Shown here: positions 35,895-44,622 of the stretch, piece by piece
How the letters are laid out: every line of letters starts with the position of its first letter
Numbering within the stretch: the first letter of the stretch is position 1
NCBI RefSeq assembly: GCF_947498805.1
Contig: NZ_CANMLT010000003.1
Location: 248,001 to 312,000 of the forward strand
Source: an uncultured Tenacibaculum sp.
GTDB lineage: Bacteria; Bacteroidota; Bacteroidia; Flavobacteriales; Flavobacteriaceae
Length of the DNA: 64,000 bases
Direction of reading: 5' to 3'
Notes under the pieces: generated by a model
Database searches by the model: none
Seen by the model: only the letters and a program-made list of their open reading frames with translations
What the model was told of the DNA's origin: nothing
Position numbers and translations under genes: made by a program

Positions 35895-37655
35895 TTTTAT
35901 AATAGTCGTTTTAATTGATAAGGAATCAATACCACATAATTCTTGCAATTGGTGTATCGTTCCATGATGAATAAAATCATCCGGCATACCCAATACTTTA
36001 ATTGTTCCTTTGTAATCTGCCTCTGCGGCGTATTCTAAAACAGCAGATCCAAAACCTCCTTTAACAGTTCCATCTTCAACGGTAACAATAGTTTTGAATT
36101 TCTCAAAAATTGTATTTAGTAATGCCTTGTCTAAAGGTTTCACAAAACGCATATCATAATGCGCAACCGAATCCTTGTTATTTAAATTTTCTATAGCCTC
36201 TGAAACATTATTAGCAATCGTTCCAACTGATAGTACCGCAAGATCCTCTCCTTCTTTTAAACAAGCTCCCTTTCCTATATCTATTTTAGTAAACGGTAAT
36301 TCCCAAGTTTCTAATTGTCCTTTTCCTCTCGGGTATCGAATTGCAATAGGATGTTCTAACCCAAACTGGGCAGTATACATTATATTCCGTAACTCAATTT
36401 CGTTACGTGGTGCAAACACAATTAAATTAGGTATGCAACGTAAATATGCCAAGTCAAATACTCCGTGATGAGTGGCTCCATCCTCCCCTACTAATCCAGC
36501 TCTATCCAAGCAGAAAATTACTGGTAAGTTTTGCAATGCCACATCATGTATTACCTGATCATATGCTCTTTGCAAGAACGTTGAATATATATTACAAAAT
36601 GGAACTAATCCTTCTGCTGCCATACCTGCAGCTAAAGTAACTGCATGTTGCTCGGCAATACCCACATCAAAAGTACGCTCAGGAAACTTCTCTAACATAA
36701 ATTTTAAAGAACTTCCAGTAAGCATAGCGGGTGTAATTCCAACAACCCTTTTATTATGCTCTGCTAATGCTACAATAGTTTTTCCAAAAACATCTTGAAA
36801 CTTAGTAAACTTACTTTCTTCCTTTGGCAAAACATCTCCTGAAATTTTATCAAACTTCCCTGGAGCATGATATTTTACCTGATCCTGTTCCGCCTGCTTC
36901 AGTCCTTTTCCTTTGGTAGTTATTACATGTAAAAACTTTGGACCTTCAATTTGTTTTAATCGATGCAACTCAGCTATCAACTCTTCTAAATTATGTCCAT
37001 CAATCGGACCAGAATAATCAAAATTTAAAGCCTCAAAAATATTATGTTGCTCTACATCATTACGAAAAGATTTCATGCGGGTTAAATAGTCTTTTAGCGC
37101 TCCCACGGACGGATCTATCCCTATAGCATTATCATTTAAAATAACCAATAGGTTTGCATTCGTATCTCCAGCATGATTTAACGCTTCAAAGGCCATTCCA
37201 CTTGCAATAGAAGCATCTCCTATTACCGCTACATGATGTTTCGCCTCTCCTTTCAATTGTGAAGCTATTGCCATACCTAAAGCTGCCGAAATAGACGTAG
37301 AAGAGTGTCCCACTCCAAAAGTATCATACTCACTTTCACTTCGCTTCGGAAAACCAGAAATTCCTCCTAATTGACGATTGGTATGAAAAATATCTTTTCT
37401 TCCAGTTAAAATTTTATGCCCATAAGCTTGATGTCCTACATCCCAAACCAATAAATCTTCAGGCGTATCAAAAACATAATGCAACGCTATTGTTAATTCA
37501 ACAACACCTAAACTTGCCCCTAAATGACCTTCTTTGGCAGCCACAACATCAATAATAAACCCTCTTAACTCCTTTGCCAATAAGGGTAATTCAGTTATAG
37601 AGATGTCTCGAACATCTTTCGGAAACTTAATATTTTCTAACAGCTTATTTTGCAT
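35871..37655 (-). CDS. dxs: 1-deoxy-D-xylulose-5-phosphate synthase
   Basis: 594 aa from the internal ATG (MQNKLLENIKF). A start 33 bp upstream would translate through the promoter and is rejected. The thiamine diphosphate motif is GDASIASGMAFEALNHAG ... NDNAIGI, and the catalytic Glu is in VGIAEQHAVTLAAGMAAEG. It joins pyruvate and glyceraldehyde 3-phosphate in the first step of the MEP isoprenoid pathway. It faces away from rsmI across 66 bp, and its -7 element ends 4 nt before the ATG. Confidence 0.96.
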   Translation of the reverse strand: MQNKLLENIKFPKDVRDISITELPLLAKELRGFIIDVVAAKEGHLGASLGVVELTIALHYVFDTPEDLLVWDVGHQAYGHKILTGRKDIFHTNRQLGGISGFPKRSESEYDTFGVGHSSTSISAALGMAIASQLKGEAKHHVAVIGDASIASGMAFEALNHAGDTNANLLVILNDNAIGIDPSVGALKDYLTRMKSFRNDVEQHNIFEALNFDYSGPIDGHNLEELIAELHRLKQIEGPKFLHVITTKGKGLKQAEQDQVKYHAPGKFDKISGDVLPKEESKFTKFQDVFGKTIVALAEHNKRVVGITPAMLTGSSLKFMLEKFPERTFDVGIAEQHAVTLAAGMAAEGLVPFCNIYSTFLQRAYDQVIHDVALQNLPVIFCLDRAGLVGEDGATHHGVFDLAYLRCIPNLIVFAPRNEIELRNIMYTAQFGLEHPIAIRYPRGKGQLETWELPFTKIDIGKGACLKEGEDLAVLSVGTIANNVSEAIENLNNKDSVAHYDMRFVKPLDKALLNTIFEKFKTIVTVEDGTVKGGFGSAVLEYAAEADYKGTIKVLGMPDDFIHHGTIHQLQELCGIDSLSIKTTIIKLKNSLKN

Positions 37656-37659
37656 AAAA

Positions 37660-37667
37660 CAAAAGTA
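37660..37667 (-). promoter_or_regulatory. -7 promoter element of dxs, adjacent to the start codon
   Basis: Minus strand TACTTTTG followed by TTTT and ATG. A start of transcription at the usual distance would fall at or next to the ATG, predicting a leaderless or nearly leaderless message. Confidence 0.5.
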
Positions 37668-37709
37668 CAAAAAGCTTTGTACTGGCATTTAATTAGTATA
37701 AAAACTTTG

Positions 37710-37717
37710 TAGTTTTG
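37710..37717 (+). promoter_or_regulatory. -7 promoter element of rsmI, adjacent to the start codon
   Basis: TAGTTTTG with only CAGT between it and the ATG at 37722, the same arrangement as the divergent dxs promoter. Confidence 0.5.
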
Positions 37718-37721
37718 CAGT

Positions 37722-38393
37722 ATGAGTAAATTGTATATCGTACCAACCCCAATTGGAAACTTAGAAGACATCACTTTTCGTGCTTTAACTGTTTTAAAAG
37801 AAGTAGATTATATTCTAGCAGAAGACACTCGTACCAGTGGAAAACTTTTAAAACATTTTGATATTACCACTCCTATGCAATCGCATCATATGCACAATGA
37901 GCATAAAACAGTAGATACTGTGATTAAACGACTGCAAAGTGGTGAAACGTTTGCTTTGATTTCTGACGCAGGTACTCCAGCAATTTCAGACCCAGGTTTT
38001 TTACTTACACGTGCTTGTATTCAAAACGATATTGATGTAGAATGTTTACCTGGTGCAACCGCCTTTGTTCCTGCTCTGGTTAACTCAGGTTTACCAAACG
38101 ATAAATTTGTTTTTGAAGGTTTTTTACCCGTAAAAAAGGGACGACAAACTCGTTTAAAATTACTAGCCGAAGAATCTCGTACCATGATTTTTTATGAGAG
38201 TCCACATAAATTGCTAAAAACATTAACGCATTTTGCTGAATATTTTGGGGAGGACAGGTTGATTTCTGTTTCTAGAGAATTAACCAAATTATTTGAAGAA
38301 ACCAAACGAGGAAGTGTAAAAGAAGTGCTATCATATTATACTAAAAAGCCTGCTAAAGGTGAGATTGTAATTGTTGTTGAAGGAAAAAAATAA
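37722..38393 (+). CDS. rsmI: 16S rRNA (cytidine1402-2'-O)-methyltransferase
   Basis: A 223-aa member of the tetrapyrrole methylase fold. VPTPIGNLEDITFRAL at the start, AEDTRTSGKLLKHF, ISDAGTPAISDPGF and CLPGATAFVPALVNSGLP are the RsmI blocks. It methylates the ribose of C1402 in the ribosomal P site. Bacterial RsmI is often ~280 aa; shorter forms ending after the catalytic core, as here, are common in Bacteroidota. Convergent with the PadR operon, 4 bp apart. Confidence 0.95.
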   Translation: MSKLYIVPTPIGNLEDITFRALTVLKEVDYILAEDTRTSGKLLKHFDITTPMQSHHMHNEHKTVDTVIKRLQSGETFALISDAGTPAISDPGFLLTRACIQNDIDVECLPGATAFVPALVNSGLPNDKFVFEGFLPVKKGRQTRLKLLAEESRTMIFYESPHKLLKTLTHFAEYFGEDRLISVSRELTKLFEETKRGSVKEVLSYYTKKPAKGEIVIVVEGKK

Positions 38394-38397
38394 CTTT

Positions 38398-39096
38398 CTA
38401 AACTTTACTTAATTTATATTCTGGATATTGTTTTTCTAAAAGTTCTTCTGATCTATTTGGAATCACTACCATGGTAATATATCCAATAATGACTGCCAAG
38501 CTTGTAGCTAGCGCAACGAATATTTTTCCATAGACAGTTATATCTGTTGTTTGCTCGGGAGCAATAAAATATAACAAATAATAGCTAAAAAAAGCGACGT
38601 TTCCATATCCTTGAGAAATAATAATATCTTCAAACATCCATCGTTTTCCAGTAACTTCTATCTTTTTATTGTACTTTCTTTTTTTAAGATACATCATAAA
38701 AATCTCAACGGCAAAAACAACTAAGTAGACTGCTGTAAAAACGTAATAAGCAAAGGAAAAATCAAGTAACAAAAAGAATATATAAAATATACCAATCGTT
38801 AAAATCAACTTAGGTAATTGAAACCATTCTTGTACAAAAGAAAATATCAATTTAAAATATTGTTTTCCCATTTGCTTTTGCTTTTCTTCCACCACATTCA
38901 TAAAACCAAAAACACCAAATTTTTTAAAAGAGGCATCCCTTGCTTGCTCAAAAGTTAAGTTTGGTTGATTTTCTAAAATTTGCTCAATATCATTTGCTAA
39001 ATGATCTACCAACTCTGTTTGTACATCATAATGCTCAACATAATGCTGGCGTGTAAACCTGTATAGTTGTTCAATATGTTGCTCTGTAAATTCCAT
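38398..39096 (-). CDS. Membrane protein with N-terminal HAAS-like domain (PadR operon)
   Basis: A 232-aa protein: residues 1-70 are helical with HYDVQTELVDHLANDIEQIL, the pattern of the HAAS/DUF1700-type domain that goes with PadR regulators; residues ~95-222 carry four to five membrane helices. It follows its paralogue by 5 bp. The role is likely in envelope-stress signalling or as a regulated membrane component; no catalytic motif is seen. Confidence 0.8.
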   Translation of the reverse strand: MEFTEQHIEQLYRFTRQHYVEHYDVQTELVDHLANDIEQILENQPNLTFEQARDASFKKFGVFGFMNVVEEKQKQMGKQYFKLIFSFVQEWFQLPKLILTIGIFYIFFLLLDFSFAYYVFTAVYLVVFAVEIFMMYLKKRKYNKKIEVTGKRWMFEDIIISQGYGNVAFFSYYLLYFIAPEQTTDITVYGKIFVALATSLAVIIGYITMVVIPNRSEELLEKQYPEYKLSKV

Positions 39097-39101
39097 AGCT
39101 A

Positions 39102-39770
39102 TTAAATAAATGTTTTATAATAGATTTTAATAACTTCTTTTCTATTCAAATAACTTTTGTAGATTAAAAAATTAAGCACCAGTATCATTACTAATTTATA
39201 GAGACCATAAACTGTATAATTTTCATCAATAAAAGGAATTGGTAATATTGGAAAATACATAGCAATTATATACCCACCTATTAACATACTTGTATACGCT
39301 TGAATCAATCTCACATTTCCAAAATTCTTTCTAAGTCTTCGAAACAATATTCCCATATAACAATAGCTCGCCATAAAACCAATAAATACCAAATTAGTAA
39401 CTAGCTTTAGATTAACTTTTTCAGTAACAAAAATTACAGCAAAAAACACTGATATATACAATAGATTTATTGGATATATCGTCTCTCTTAAAACATCTAC
39501 AATGATCTTTTTAGTATTAGACCAAAAGCTCCTTTTTACTTGTTTTCGATAACTCTTAAGAAATTGCGCTTTTTTACTCAACATAAATTTTACAAAAGGA
39601 GTTTGAAACCCCTTATATTCAAAAAACACGTCAACATCATTCACGTTCTCTTCAATTTCTGTAGCAATATGATCTACCATTTCTAGTCGAATATCTACAT
39701 ACTCCACTCCTATTTCTTCTAAAAAAGAATCTATTCTTTTTATTTGTTCTTTAGATAATTCCATAGCCAA
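39102..39770 (-). CDS. Membrane protein with N-terminal HAAS-like domain (PadR operon), paralogue
   Basis: A 222-aa protein with the same plan as the next gene: helical front with VEYVDIRLEMVDHIATEIEE (about 18-38), then five membrane helices (about 95-210). It is 5 bp after padR and 5 bp before its paralogue, so the three are one operon. The pair looks like an old tandem duplication. Confidence 0.8.
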   Translation of the reverse strand: MAMELSKEQIKRIDSFLEEIGVEYVDIRLEMVDHIATEIEENVNDVDVFFEYKGFQTPFVKFMLSKKAQFLKSYRKQVKRSFWSNTKKIIVDVLRETIYPINLLYISVFFAVIFVTEKVNLKLVTNLVFIGFMASYCYMGILFRRLRKNFGNVRLIQAYTSMLIGGYIIAMYFPILPIPFIDENYTVYGLYKLVMILVLNFLIYKSYLNRKEVIKIYYKTFI

Positions 39771-39775
39771 TTAAA

Positions 39776-40114
39776 TTATTCTAATCCAAATTGCGGATTT
39801 ACTAATTGCTGCATTGTTTTTAAAAACTCCTGCATTTCCGCCAATCTATGTACCGTTTCAGTAGTTCCTTGCTCTGTAAGCTTATAATACTTACGTAATC
39901 GGTTTCCTACTTTAGCCACCTCAACATCTAACAACCCCTCTGCTTCAAGCTTATGTAATGCCGGATACAAAGCACCTTCGGTAATTTGTAATTCTCCTTT
40001 TGTTAACTCCTTTACTTTTTGCGTAATCTCATAGCCATACATTTTATCATTTTGAGCTAGTAACTTCAATATAATTGTTTGTAATGACCCTTTATATAAT
40101 TTCTGATTTCCCAT
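39776..40114 (-). CDS. PadR family transcriptional regulator
   Basis: A 112-aa PadR-like winged-helix protein: KGSLQTIILKLLAQNDKMYGYEITQ at the start (family signature), then LTKGELQITEGALYPALHKLEAEGLL as the recognition region and wing, and a short C-terminal dimer helix. It leads the operon with the two HAAS membrane proteins and has a duplicated 25-bp operator at its promoter, so it very likely represses itself. Confidence 0.93.
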   Translation of the reverse strand: MGNQKLYKGSLQTIILKLLAQNDKMYGYEITQKVKELTKGELQITEGALYPALHKLEAEGLLDVEVAKVGNRLRKYYKLTEQGTTETVHRLAEMQEFLKTMQQLVNPQFGLE

Positions 40115-40125
40115 ATACTTTAAAA

Positions 40126-40150
40126 CTTATACATAAAAAACTTAGGTATA
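40126..40150 (-). promoter_or_regulatory. PadR operator, promoter-proximal copy
   Basis: 25 bp, on the plus strand CTTATACATAAAAAACTTAGGTATA, with outer TATAC/GTATA dyad symmetry. It lies over the predicted transcription start, 12 bp before the padR ATG. Confidence 0.7.
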
Positions 40151-40158
40151 CAAATATA
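40151..40158 (-). promoter_or_regulatory. -7 promoter element of the padR operon
   Basis: Minus strand TATATTTG, directly next to operator copy 1 and between the two operator copies; the -33 region falls in copy 2. Confidence 0.6.
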
Positions 40159-40167
40159 CATAATTTT

Positions 40168-40192
40168 CTTATACATAAAAATCTTAGGTATA
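40168..40192 (-). promoter_or_regulatory. PadR operator, distal copy
   Basis: 24/25 identical to the copy at 40126-40150 and exactly 42 bp away (four helical turns), so both sites face the same side of the DNA. It covers the -33 region. Confidence 0.7.
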
Positions 40193-40232
40193 ATTTTATA
40201 GAAACTCTAACTTCTGTTCGTAAGGAGTTTGT

Positions 40233-40240
40233 TATTTTTG
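40233..40240 (+). promoter_or_regulatory. -7 promoter element of the flavin/2Fe-2S reductase gene
   Basis: TATTTTTG, 18 nt upstream of ATG 40259; it lies downstream of an alternative upstream ATG (40229), which supports the later start. Confidence 0.5.
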
Positions 40241-40258
40241 CCCAACAAAACTGACTAC

Positions 40259-41302
40259 ATGAGTACTTTTTATAAACTATCTATACAGCAAATAATTAAA
40301 GAAACAAAAGATGCTGTTTCTATACTTTTTAATATCCCTTCGGATTTAAAAGACTCCTTTAAATTTGTTGCAGGACAGTATATCACTATTAAAACAACAA
40401 TTAATAACGAAGAAGTTCGTAGAGCATACTCTATTTGCGCTTCTCCAAATAGCGGTGAATTAAAAGTAGCTGTAAAAGCTGTTGAAAATGGAAAATTTTC
40501 TGTGTATGCTACTTCTCAATTAAAAGAAGGAGACGAATTAGAGGTATCAACACCAGAAGGAAAGTTTACTTTAGAGGCTAATGATGGTAAAAATTATCTT
40601 GGTTTTGCTGCAGGTAGTGGAATTACACCGGTAATATCTATGGTAAAAACAGTTTTAGAAAACTCTTCTTCAACTTTTACTTTAGTATATGGTAATAAAT
40701 CTACTGAGGACACTATTTTTTATAATGAATTGAATAGTTTAAAAGCAACGTATTCTGAGCGTTTAAAACTACATTATGTTTTTAGTAGAGAACGTAACGA
40801 AGAGGCTTTATCTGGGAGAATAGACAAAGCACACACAAATTATTTTGTGAAAAATATATATAAAGATATTTCTTTTGATGCTGCTTTTTTATGCGGGCCA
40901 GAAGAAATGATTAATAGTGTTTCAGAGACCTTACAAGAAAATAGTTTAAACAAAGATAACATTCACTTTGAATTATTTACCGCTTCTACTTCTGAAGAGA
41001 ACACAGAGGCTATTAAAGATGGAGAAAGTGAAATAACTGTTTTGTTAGACGATGAAGAAACTACATTTTCTATGAAACAAACAGACACGCTTTTAGCGGC
41101 AAGTTTGCGTAATAAACTAGATGCTCCATATTCTTGTCAAGGAGGTGTTTGTAGCAGTTGTATTGCTAAGGTTACGGAAGGAAAAGCTGTAATGACTAAA
41201 AACTCTATTTTAACCGATGATGAGTTAGAAGAAGGCTTAGTATTAACCTGTCAAGCACATCCAACCACAGCAAAAATTGTACTTGATTTTGATGATGTTT
41301 AA
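40259..41302 (+). CDS. Ferredoxin--NADP reductase-like protein with C-terminal 2Fe-2S domain (PaaE-like)
   Basis: 347 aa from ATG 40259 (MSTFYKLSIQQI). Three modules: FAD domain with RRAYSICASP, NAD(P) domain with GFAAGSGITPVISM, and a plant-type ferredoxin domain (about 257-347) with Cys293, Cys298, Cys301 and Cys331. This order is that of PaaE, the reductase of the phenylacetyl-CoA epoxidase, and of related oxygenase reductases. No paaABC genes are nearby, and in Flavobacteriaceae such a lone gene is common, so the partner oxygenase is unknown. A LysE-type gene follows by 12 bp. Confidence 0.92.
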   Translation: MSTFYKLSIQQIIKETKDAVSILFNIPSDLKDSFKFVAGQYITIKTTINNEEVRRAYSICASPNSGELKVAVKAVENGKFSVYATSQLKEGDELEVSTPEGKFTLEANDGKNYLGFAAGSGITPVISMVKTVLENSSSTFTLVYGNKSTEDTIFYNELNSLKATYSERLKLHYVFSRERNEEALSGRIDKAHTNYFVKNIYKDISFDAAFLCGPEEMINSVSETLQENSLNKDNIHFELFTASTSEENTEAIKDGESEITVLLDDEETTFSMKQTDTLLAASLRNKLDAPYSCQGGVCSSCIAKVTEGKAVMTKNSILTDDELEEGLVLTCQAHPTTAKIVLDFDDV

Positions 41303-41314
41303 AAACTAAAAAAA

Positions 41315-41971
41315 ATGGATATTTCTCAATTTAAAAACCCTTATTTCATTGGTTTTTTTATGGCCTTTATGATTGGCCCTGTTTTTTTTATGCTTTTAAA
41401 AACAAGTATTTTAAAAGGAGCTAGAGCGGCTCTTGCCTTTGATTTTGGAGTTATATGTGGAGATATTTCTTTCATACTTATCGCTTACTATGGAAGTAGA
41501 ACTTTGTTAGAGAAAATAAAAGATGATCCTCGTTTATTTTTTGTTGGGGGTTTAATCCTTGTAGTTTATGGAGTTATTACCTATCTAGATAAAAGTAACA
41601 AAAAAGAAGTAGATGAAACAGAAGTTGATGTTCCTAGGGCTAATAACTACTTCAAGCTTTTTTTAAACGGCTTTTTATTAAATTTCATTAATATAGGTGT
41701 TTTAGCGGGGTGGCTAGGAATTATGGTTGTTATTGGACCTTCTTTAGACATGGATCCTAATAATATTTTTTGGTTTTTTGTAAAAGTTATGATAGGTTAT
41801 GGTCTTACTGACTTAGCTAAAATTTTACTTGCCAAACAACTCAAAAAGAAAATGACCCCTCTAGTTATTTATCGTATTAAAAGAGCGATGGGAGTTTTAC
41901 TTATTATTTTTGGAGCCTTTTTAATGCTACAAGCCATTATTCCTCTAGAAGAAATAATGGATAAAGTATAA
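41315..41971 (+). CDS. LysE family transporter
   Basis: A 218-aa membrane protein with six hydrophobic segments. The opening NPYFIGFFMAFMIGPVFFMLL with its conserved GP, then FDFGVICGDISFILIAYYG, are typical of LysE/RhtB exporters for amino acids or similar solutes. It is 12 bp after the reductase gene and probably cotranscribed. Cargo unknown. Confidence 0.9.
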   Translation: MDISQFKNPYFIGFFMAFMIGPVFFMLLKTSILKGARAALAFDFGVICGDISFILIAYYGSRTLLEKIKDDPRLFFVGGLILVVYGVITYLDKSNKKEVDETEVDVPRANNYFKLFLNGFLLNFINIGVLAGWLGIMVVIGPSLDMDPNNIFWFFVKVMIGYGLTDLAKILLAKQLKKKMTPLVIYRIKRAMGVLLIIFGAFLMLQAIIPLEEIMDKV

Positions 41972-41994
41972 TAAACATGAATTAATTCAATTTT

Positions 41995-43344
41995 TTAGAA
42001 CCCTAAAATAAGCTGCGCGATTAGAAAATAGATTAATATTCCGAAGATATCGTTACTGGTAGTAATAAAAGGTCCTGTAGCAATTGCTGGATCTATTCCT
42101 CTTTTATGTAAAAATAACGGTACAAAAGTACCTATTAAACCTGCTACCACAATAACCACTACTAATGATATCGAAATAGCTAAGGCTTTCATCATTTCTT
42201 GTTCGTATACAAATACAAAAAGAAATAAGAAAATTGCTAAAACCACTCCGTTTAATAAAGCTAATAACATTTCTTTTATCAAACGGTTCTTCATACTTCC
42301 TTTTACCTCATCATTGGCCAAACCTTGTACAATAATTGCCGATGATTGTACTCCAACATTTCCTGCCATTGCAGCAATTAATGGAGTAAAGAAAAATAGC
42401 ACCGCATTTTCCTTAAAAGTATGTTCAAAATTACCCATAATTAAGAAAGCTCCGATTCCTCCTAAAAGTCCTAAGAACAACCATGGTAATCTTGCTTTGG
42501 TCAAATCTAAAATACTATCTTCAGAATCTACATCCTGCGTAATACCTGCCGCTAATTGATAATCTTTTTCCGCCTCTTCTTTGATTACATCTACAATATC
42601 ATCAATGGTAATTCTACCTACCAAAACACCTAGTTCATCAATAACAGGAATAGCTTCCAAATCATATTTACGCATCACATTGGCAACTTCCTCTGCAGAC
42701 TCGTGTACATTTACAAAATCTACTCTAGGAATGTATACATCTGCAATTTTAGACCTAGTAGACGCCATTAACAAATCCTTTAATGACAACCTTCCTTTTA
42801 GCTTTCCATCATCGTCAACTACATAAATAGAATGTACTCTTGTAACTTCTTCTGCCTGAACACGCATTTCTTTTACACAAGTTAACACATTCCAGTTCTC
42901 ATTTACTTTCACCATTTCCTTTGCCATCAAACCTCCAGCAGAATCCTCATCATAACGTAAAAGCTCAACAATTTCTTTGGCGTGTTCCTTATCTTCAATC
43001 TTCTGCATTACCTCCTGCTTACGATCTTCAGGAAGTTCTGCAATTACATCAGCTGCATCATCGGTATCTAATTCTTCTATCTCCTCTGCAATCTCCTTGT
43101 CGGTAAGTTGCGAAAGAATCTTTTCACGAACATCTTCATCAACATCCATTAATACTTCTGAAGTAGTTTCAGAATCTAACAAACGAATGATATATACAGC
43201 ATCATCAAACGATAATTCGTCTAATACTTCTGCTATATCAGCATGGTGCACATCTATAAACATTTCAGAAAGCGCAGTGTCTTTCTTATTTTGAATAAGT
43301 TCTTGTACGTTACCTAAAAGTTTTTTAGTGATTTCTAATGCCAT
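41995..43344 (-). CDS. mgtE: Magnesium transporter MgtE
   Basis: A 449-aa MgtE: acidic helical N domain (about 20-130), paired CBS domains (about 135-260, with [20 protein letters not shown] and [20 protein letters not shown]) and five membrane helices (about 285-447) with the pore motif [18 protein letters not shown]. It is a Mg2+ channel gated by Mg2+ binding to the cytoplasmic part. It overlaps the end of rsmA by 20 bp and is cotranscribed with it. Confidence 0.97.
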   Translation of the reverse strand: MALEITKKLLGNVQELIQNKKDTALSEMFIDVHHADIAEVLDELSFDDAVYIIRLLDSETTSEVLMDVDEDVREKILSQLTDKEIAEEIEELDTDDAADVIAELPEDRKQEVMQKIEDKEHAKEIVELLRYDEDSAGGLMAKEMVKVNENWNVLTCVKEMRVQAEEVTRVHSIYVVDDDGKLKGRLSLKDLLMASTRSKIADVYIPRVDFVNVHESAEEVANVMRKYDLEAIPVIDELGVLVGRITIDDIVDVIKEEAEKDYQLAAGITQDVDSEDSILDLTKARLPWLFLGLLGGIGAFLIMGNFEHTFKENAVLFFFTPLIAAMAGNVGVQSSAIIVQGLANDEVKGSMKNRLIKEMLLALLNGVVLAIFLFLFVFVYEQEMMKALAISISLVVVIVVAGLIGTFVPLFLHKRGIDPAIATGPFITTSNDIFGILIYFLIAQLILGF

Positions 43345-44137
43345 CGTTTGCGATTTTTGATGTCAATTCAATAAAACGTTCTACCGACAATTGCTCGGGA
43401 CGCATCGCAAATATAGGGTCTTCTTTTAAGCTATCCGAAAGTTTAAAGGATTTTAAACTGCTTCGTAACATTTTTCTTCGTTGATTAAATGCTGTTTTTA
43501 CTACTCTAAAAAACAGTTTTTCATCAACTGGAAGTGTATAGTTTTCTTTTCTTATGAGTCTTATGACTCCTGAGTCTACTTTTGGTGGTGGGTTAAAAAC
43601 TGTTGGAGGTACCGTAAATAAATATTCTGCATCGAAAAAGGCCTGCGTTAAAACTGATAAAATTCCATACGTTTTACTTCCTTCTTTTTCCGCAACTCTT
43701 TGCGCCACTTCTTTTTGAAACATTCCTGAAAACTCAGGAACTAAATGTCGATTTTCAATAGCTTTAAAAACTATTTGAGAGGAAATATTATAAGGAAAAT
43801 TACCAATAATAGCTACTTGTTCACCTTTAAAAACAGTTGACAAATCTTGTTTCAAAAAATCTCCTTCAATAATATTGAAATTATCTTTTGAAGTATCTAG
43901 TTTAATGTGTTCTACAGGAAAGGTTTCTTGCAAATACGTTACAGATTCAGAATCAAGTTCCATAACCGTTACTTTTGGAGATTTTTCCAATAAGTATTTA
44001 GTCAACACTCCCATTCCTGGTCCTATTTCTAATACATTATCATACCCTTTTTCTGTTAATGAGTCTGCAATTTTTTTTGCAATATTCTCGTCTTTTAAAA
44101 AGTGCTGTCCTAAATGTTTCTTTGCTCTTACAGTCAT
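43325..44137 (-). CDS. rsmA: 16S rRNA (adenine1518/1519-N6)-dimethyltransferase
   Basis: 270 aa from ATG 44137 ([16 protein letters not shown]). An upstream start adding 12 residues ([12 protein letters not shown]) lacks family support. SAM motif [12 protein letters not shown] (35-46) and catalytic NFPY (113-116) are clear. Dimethylates two adenines in helix 45 of 16S rRNA late in 30S assembly. It precedes mgtE with a 20-bp overlap, a pairing often seen in this family. Confidence 0.96.
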   Translation of the reverse strand: MTVRAKKHLGQHFLKDENIAKKIADSLTEKGYDNVLEIGPGMGVLTKYLLEKSPKVTVMELDSESVTYLQETFPVEHIKLDTSKDNFNIIEGDFLKQDLSTVFKGEQVAIIGNFPYNISSQIVFKAIENRHLVPEFSGMFQKEVAQRVAEKEGSKTYGILSVLTQAFFDAEYLFTVPPTVFNPPPKVDSGVIRLIRKENYTLPVDEKLFFRVVKTAFNQRRKMLRSSLKSFKLSDSLKEDPIFAMRPEQLSVERFIELTSKIANDGIRNH

Positions 44138-44218
44138 ATTTTTAGATTCAAGAGTAAAAGAAAAAAGAAACAAGACAGCTGCTCTTTGCTCTAGCTTCTT
44201 GTCTCTCGCTTCTAAAAA

Positions 44219-44548
44219 TTAATTACTACTAACTACTGGGTAAAACTCATTGATGACTTTTAATTCTGTACGAAAGGCTAACATCTTATCGGCAAATTTT
44301 TTCATACCGTCAGTACGCAACCTTTCTGCATCATGCTTATAATAATCATCTAAGTCTTCTCTAGTTTTTGCAGTATATTGAATTGAGTACGTCACGCCTC
44401 CCATTTCTTCTTGTACCAAAACCTGAGTCATCTTCGCACTTACAAATCTTCCTGTAGCCAATACTTCAGGAATATGTTTTTCTATCCACACTAACCATTC
44501 TGCATGGATACTCTCATCTATATTTATTGTAACGTTGTATATATACAT
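44219..44548 (-). CDS. DUF4286 family protein
   Basis: A 109-aa cytoplasmic protein with a ferredoxin-like fold pattern (YIYNVTINIDESIHAEWLVW at the start and HDAERLRTDGMKKFADKML later), matching DUF4286. Found in Bacteroidota, usually near rsmA. Function unknown. Confidence 0.88.
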   Translation of the reverse strand: MYIYNVTINIDESIHAEWLVWIEKHIPEVLATGRFVSAKMTQVLVQEEMGGVTYSIQYTAKTREDLDDYYKHDAERLRTDGMKKFADKMLAFRTELKVINEFYPVVSSN

Positions 44549-44622
44549 TGCTTCTAATTTGGGAATTTTGGAAATTTAAAAAATAGCTTTATTGCTATAA
44601 TATCAAATTTCAAATTAATTCA

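Noticed and set aside
40126-40192. Start of a CRISPR array
   Set aside because: Only two 25-bp units with a 17-bp gap, at a promoter of a regulator gene; fits operators, not CRISPR.
42314-43294. Several 60-105-codon plus-strand frames, Ser-rich
   Set aside because: Antisense to mgtE; the Ser richness comes from reversed Glu/Asp codons.
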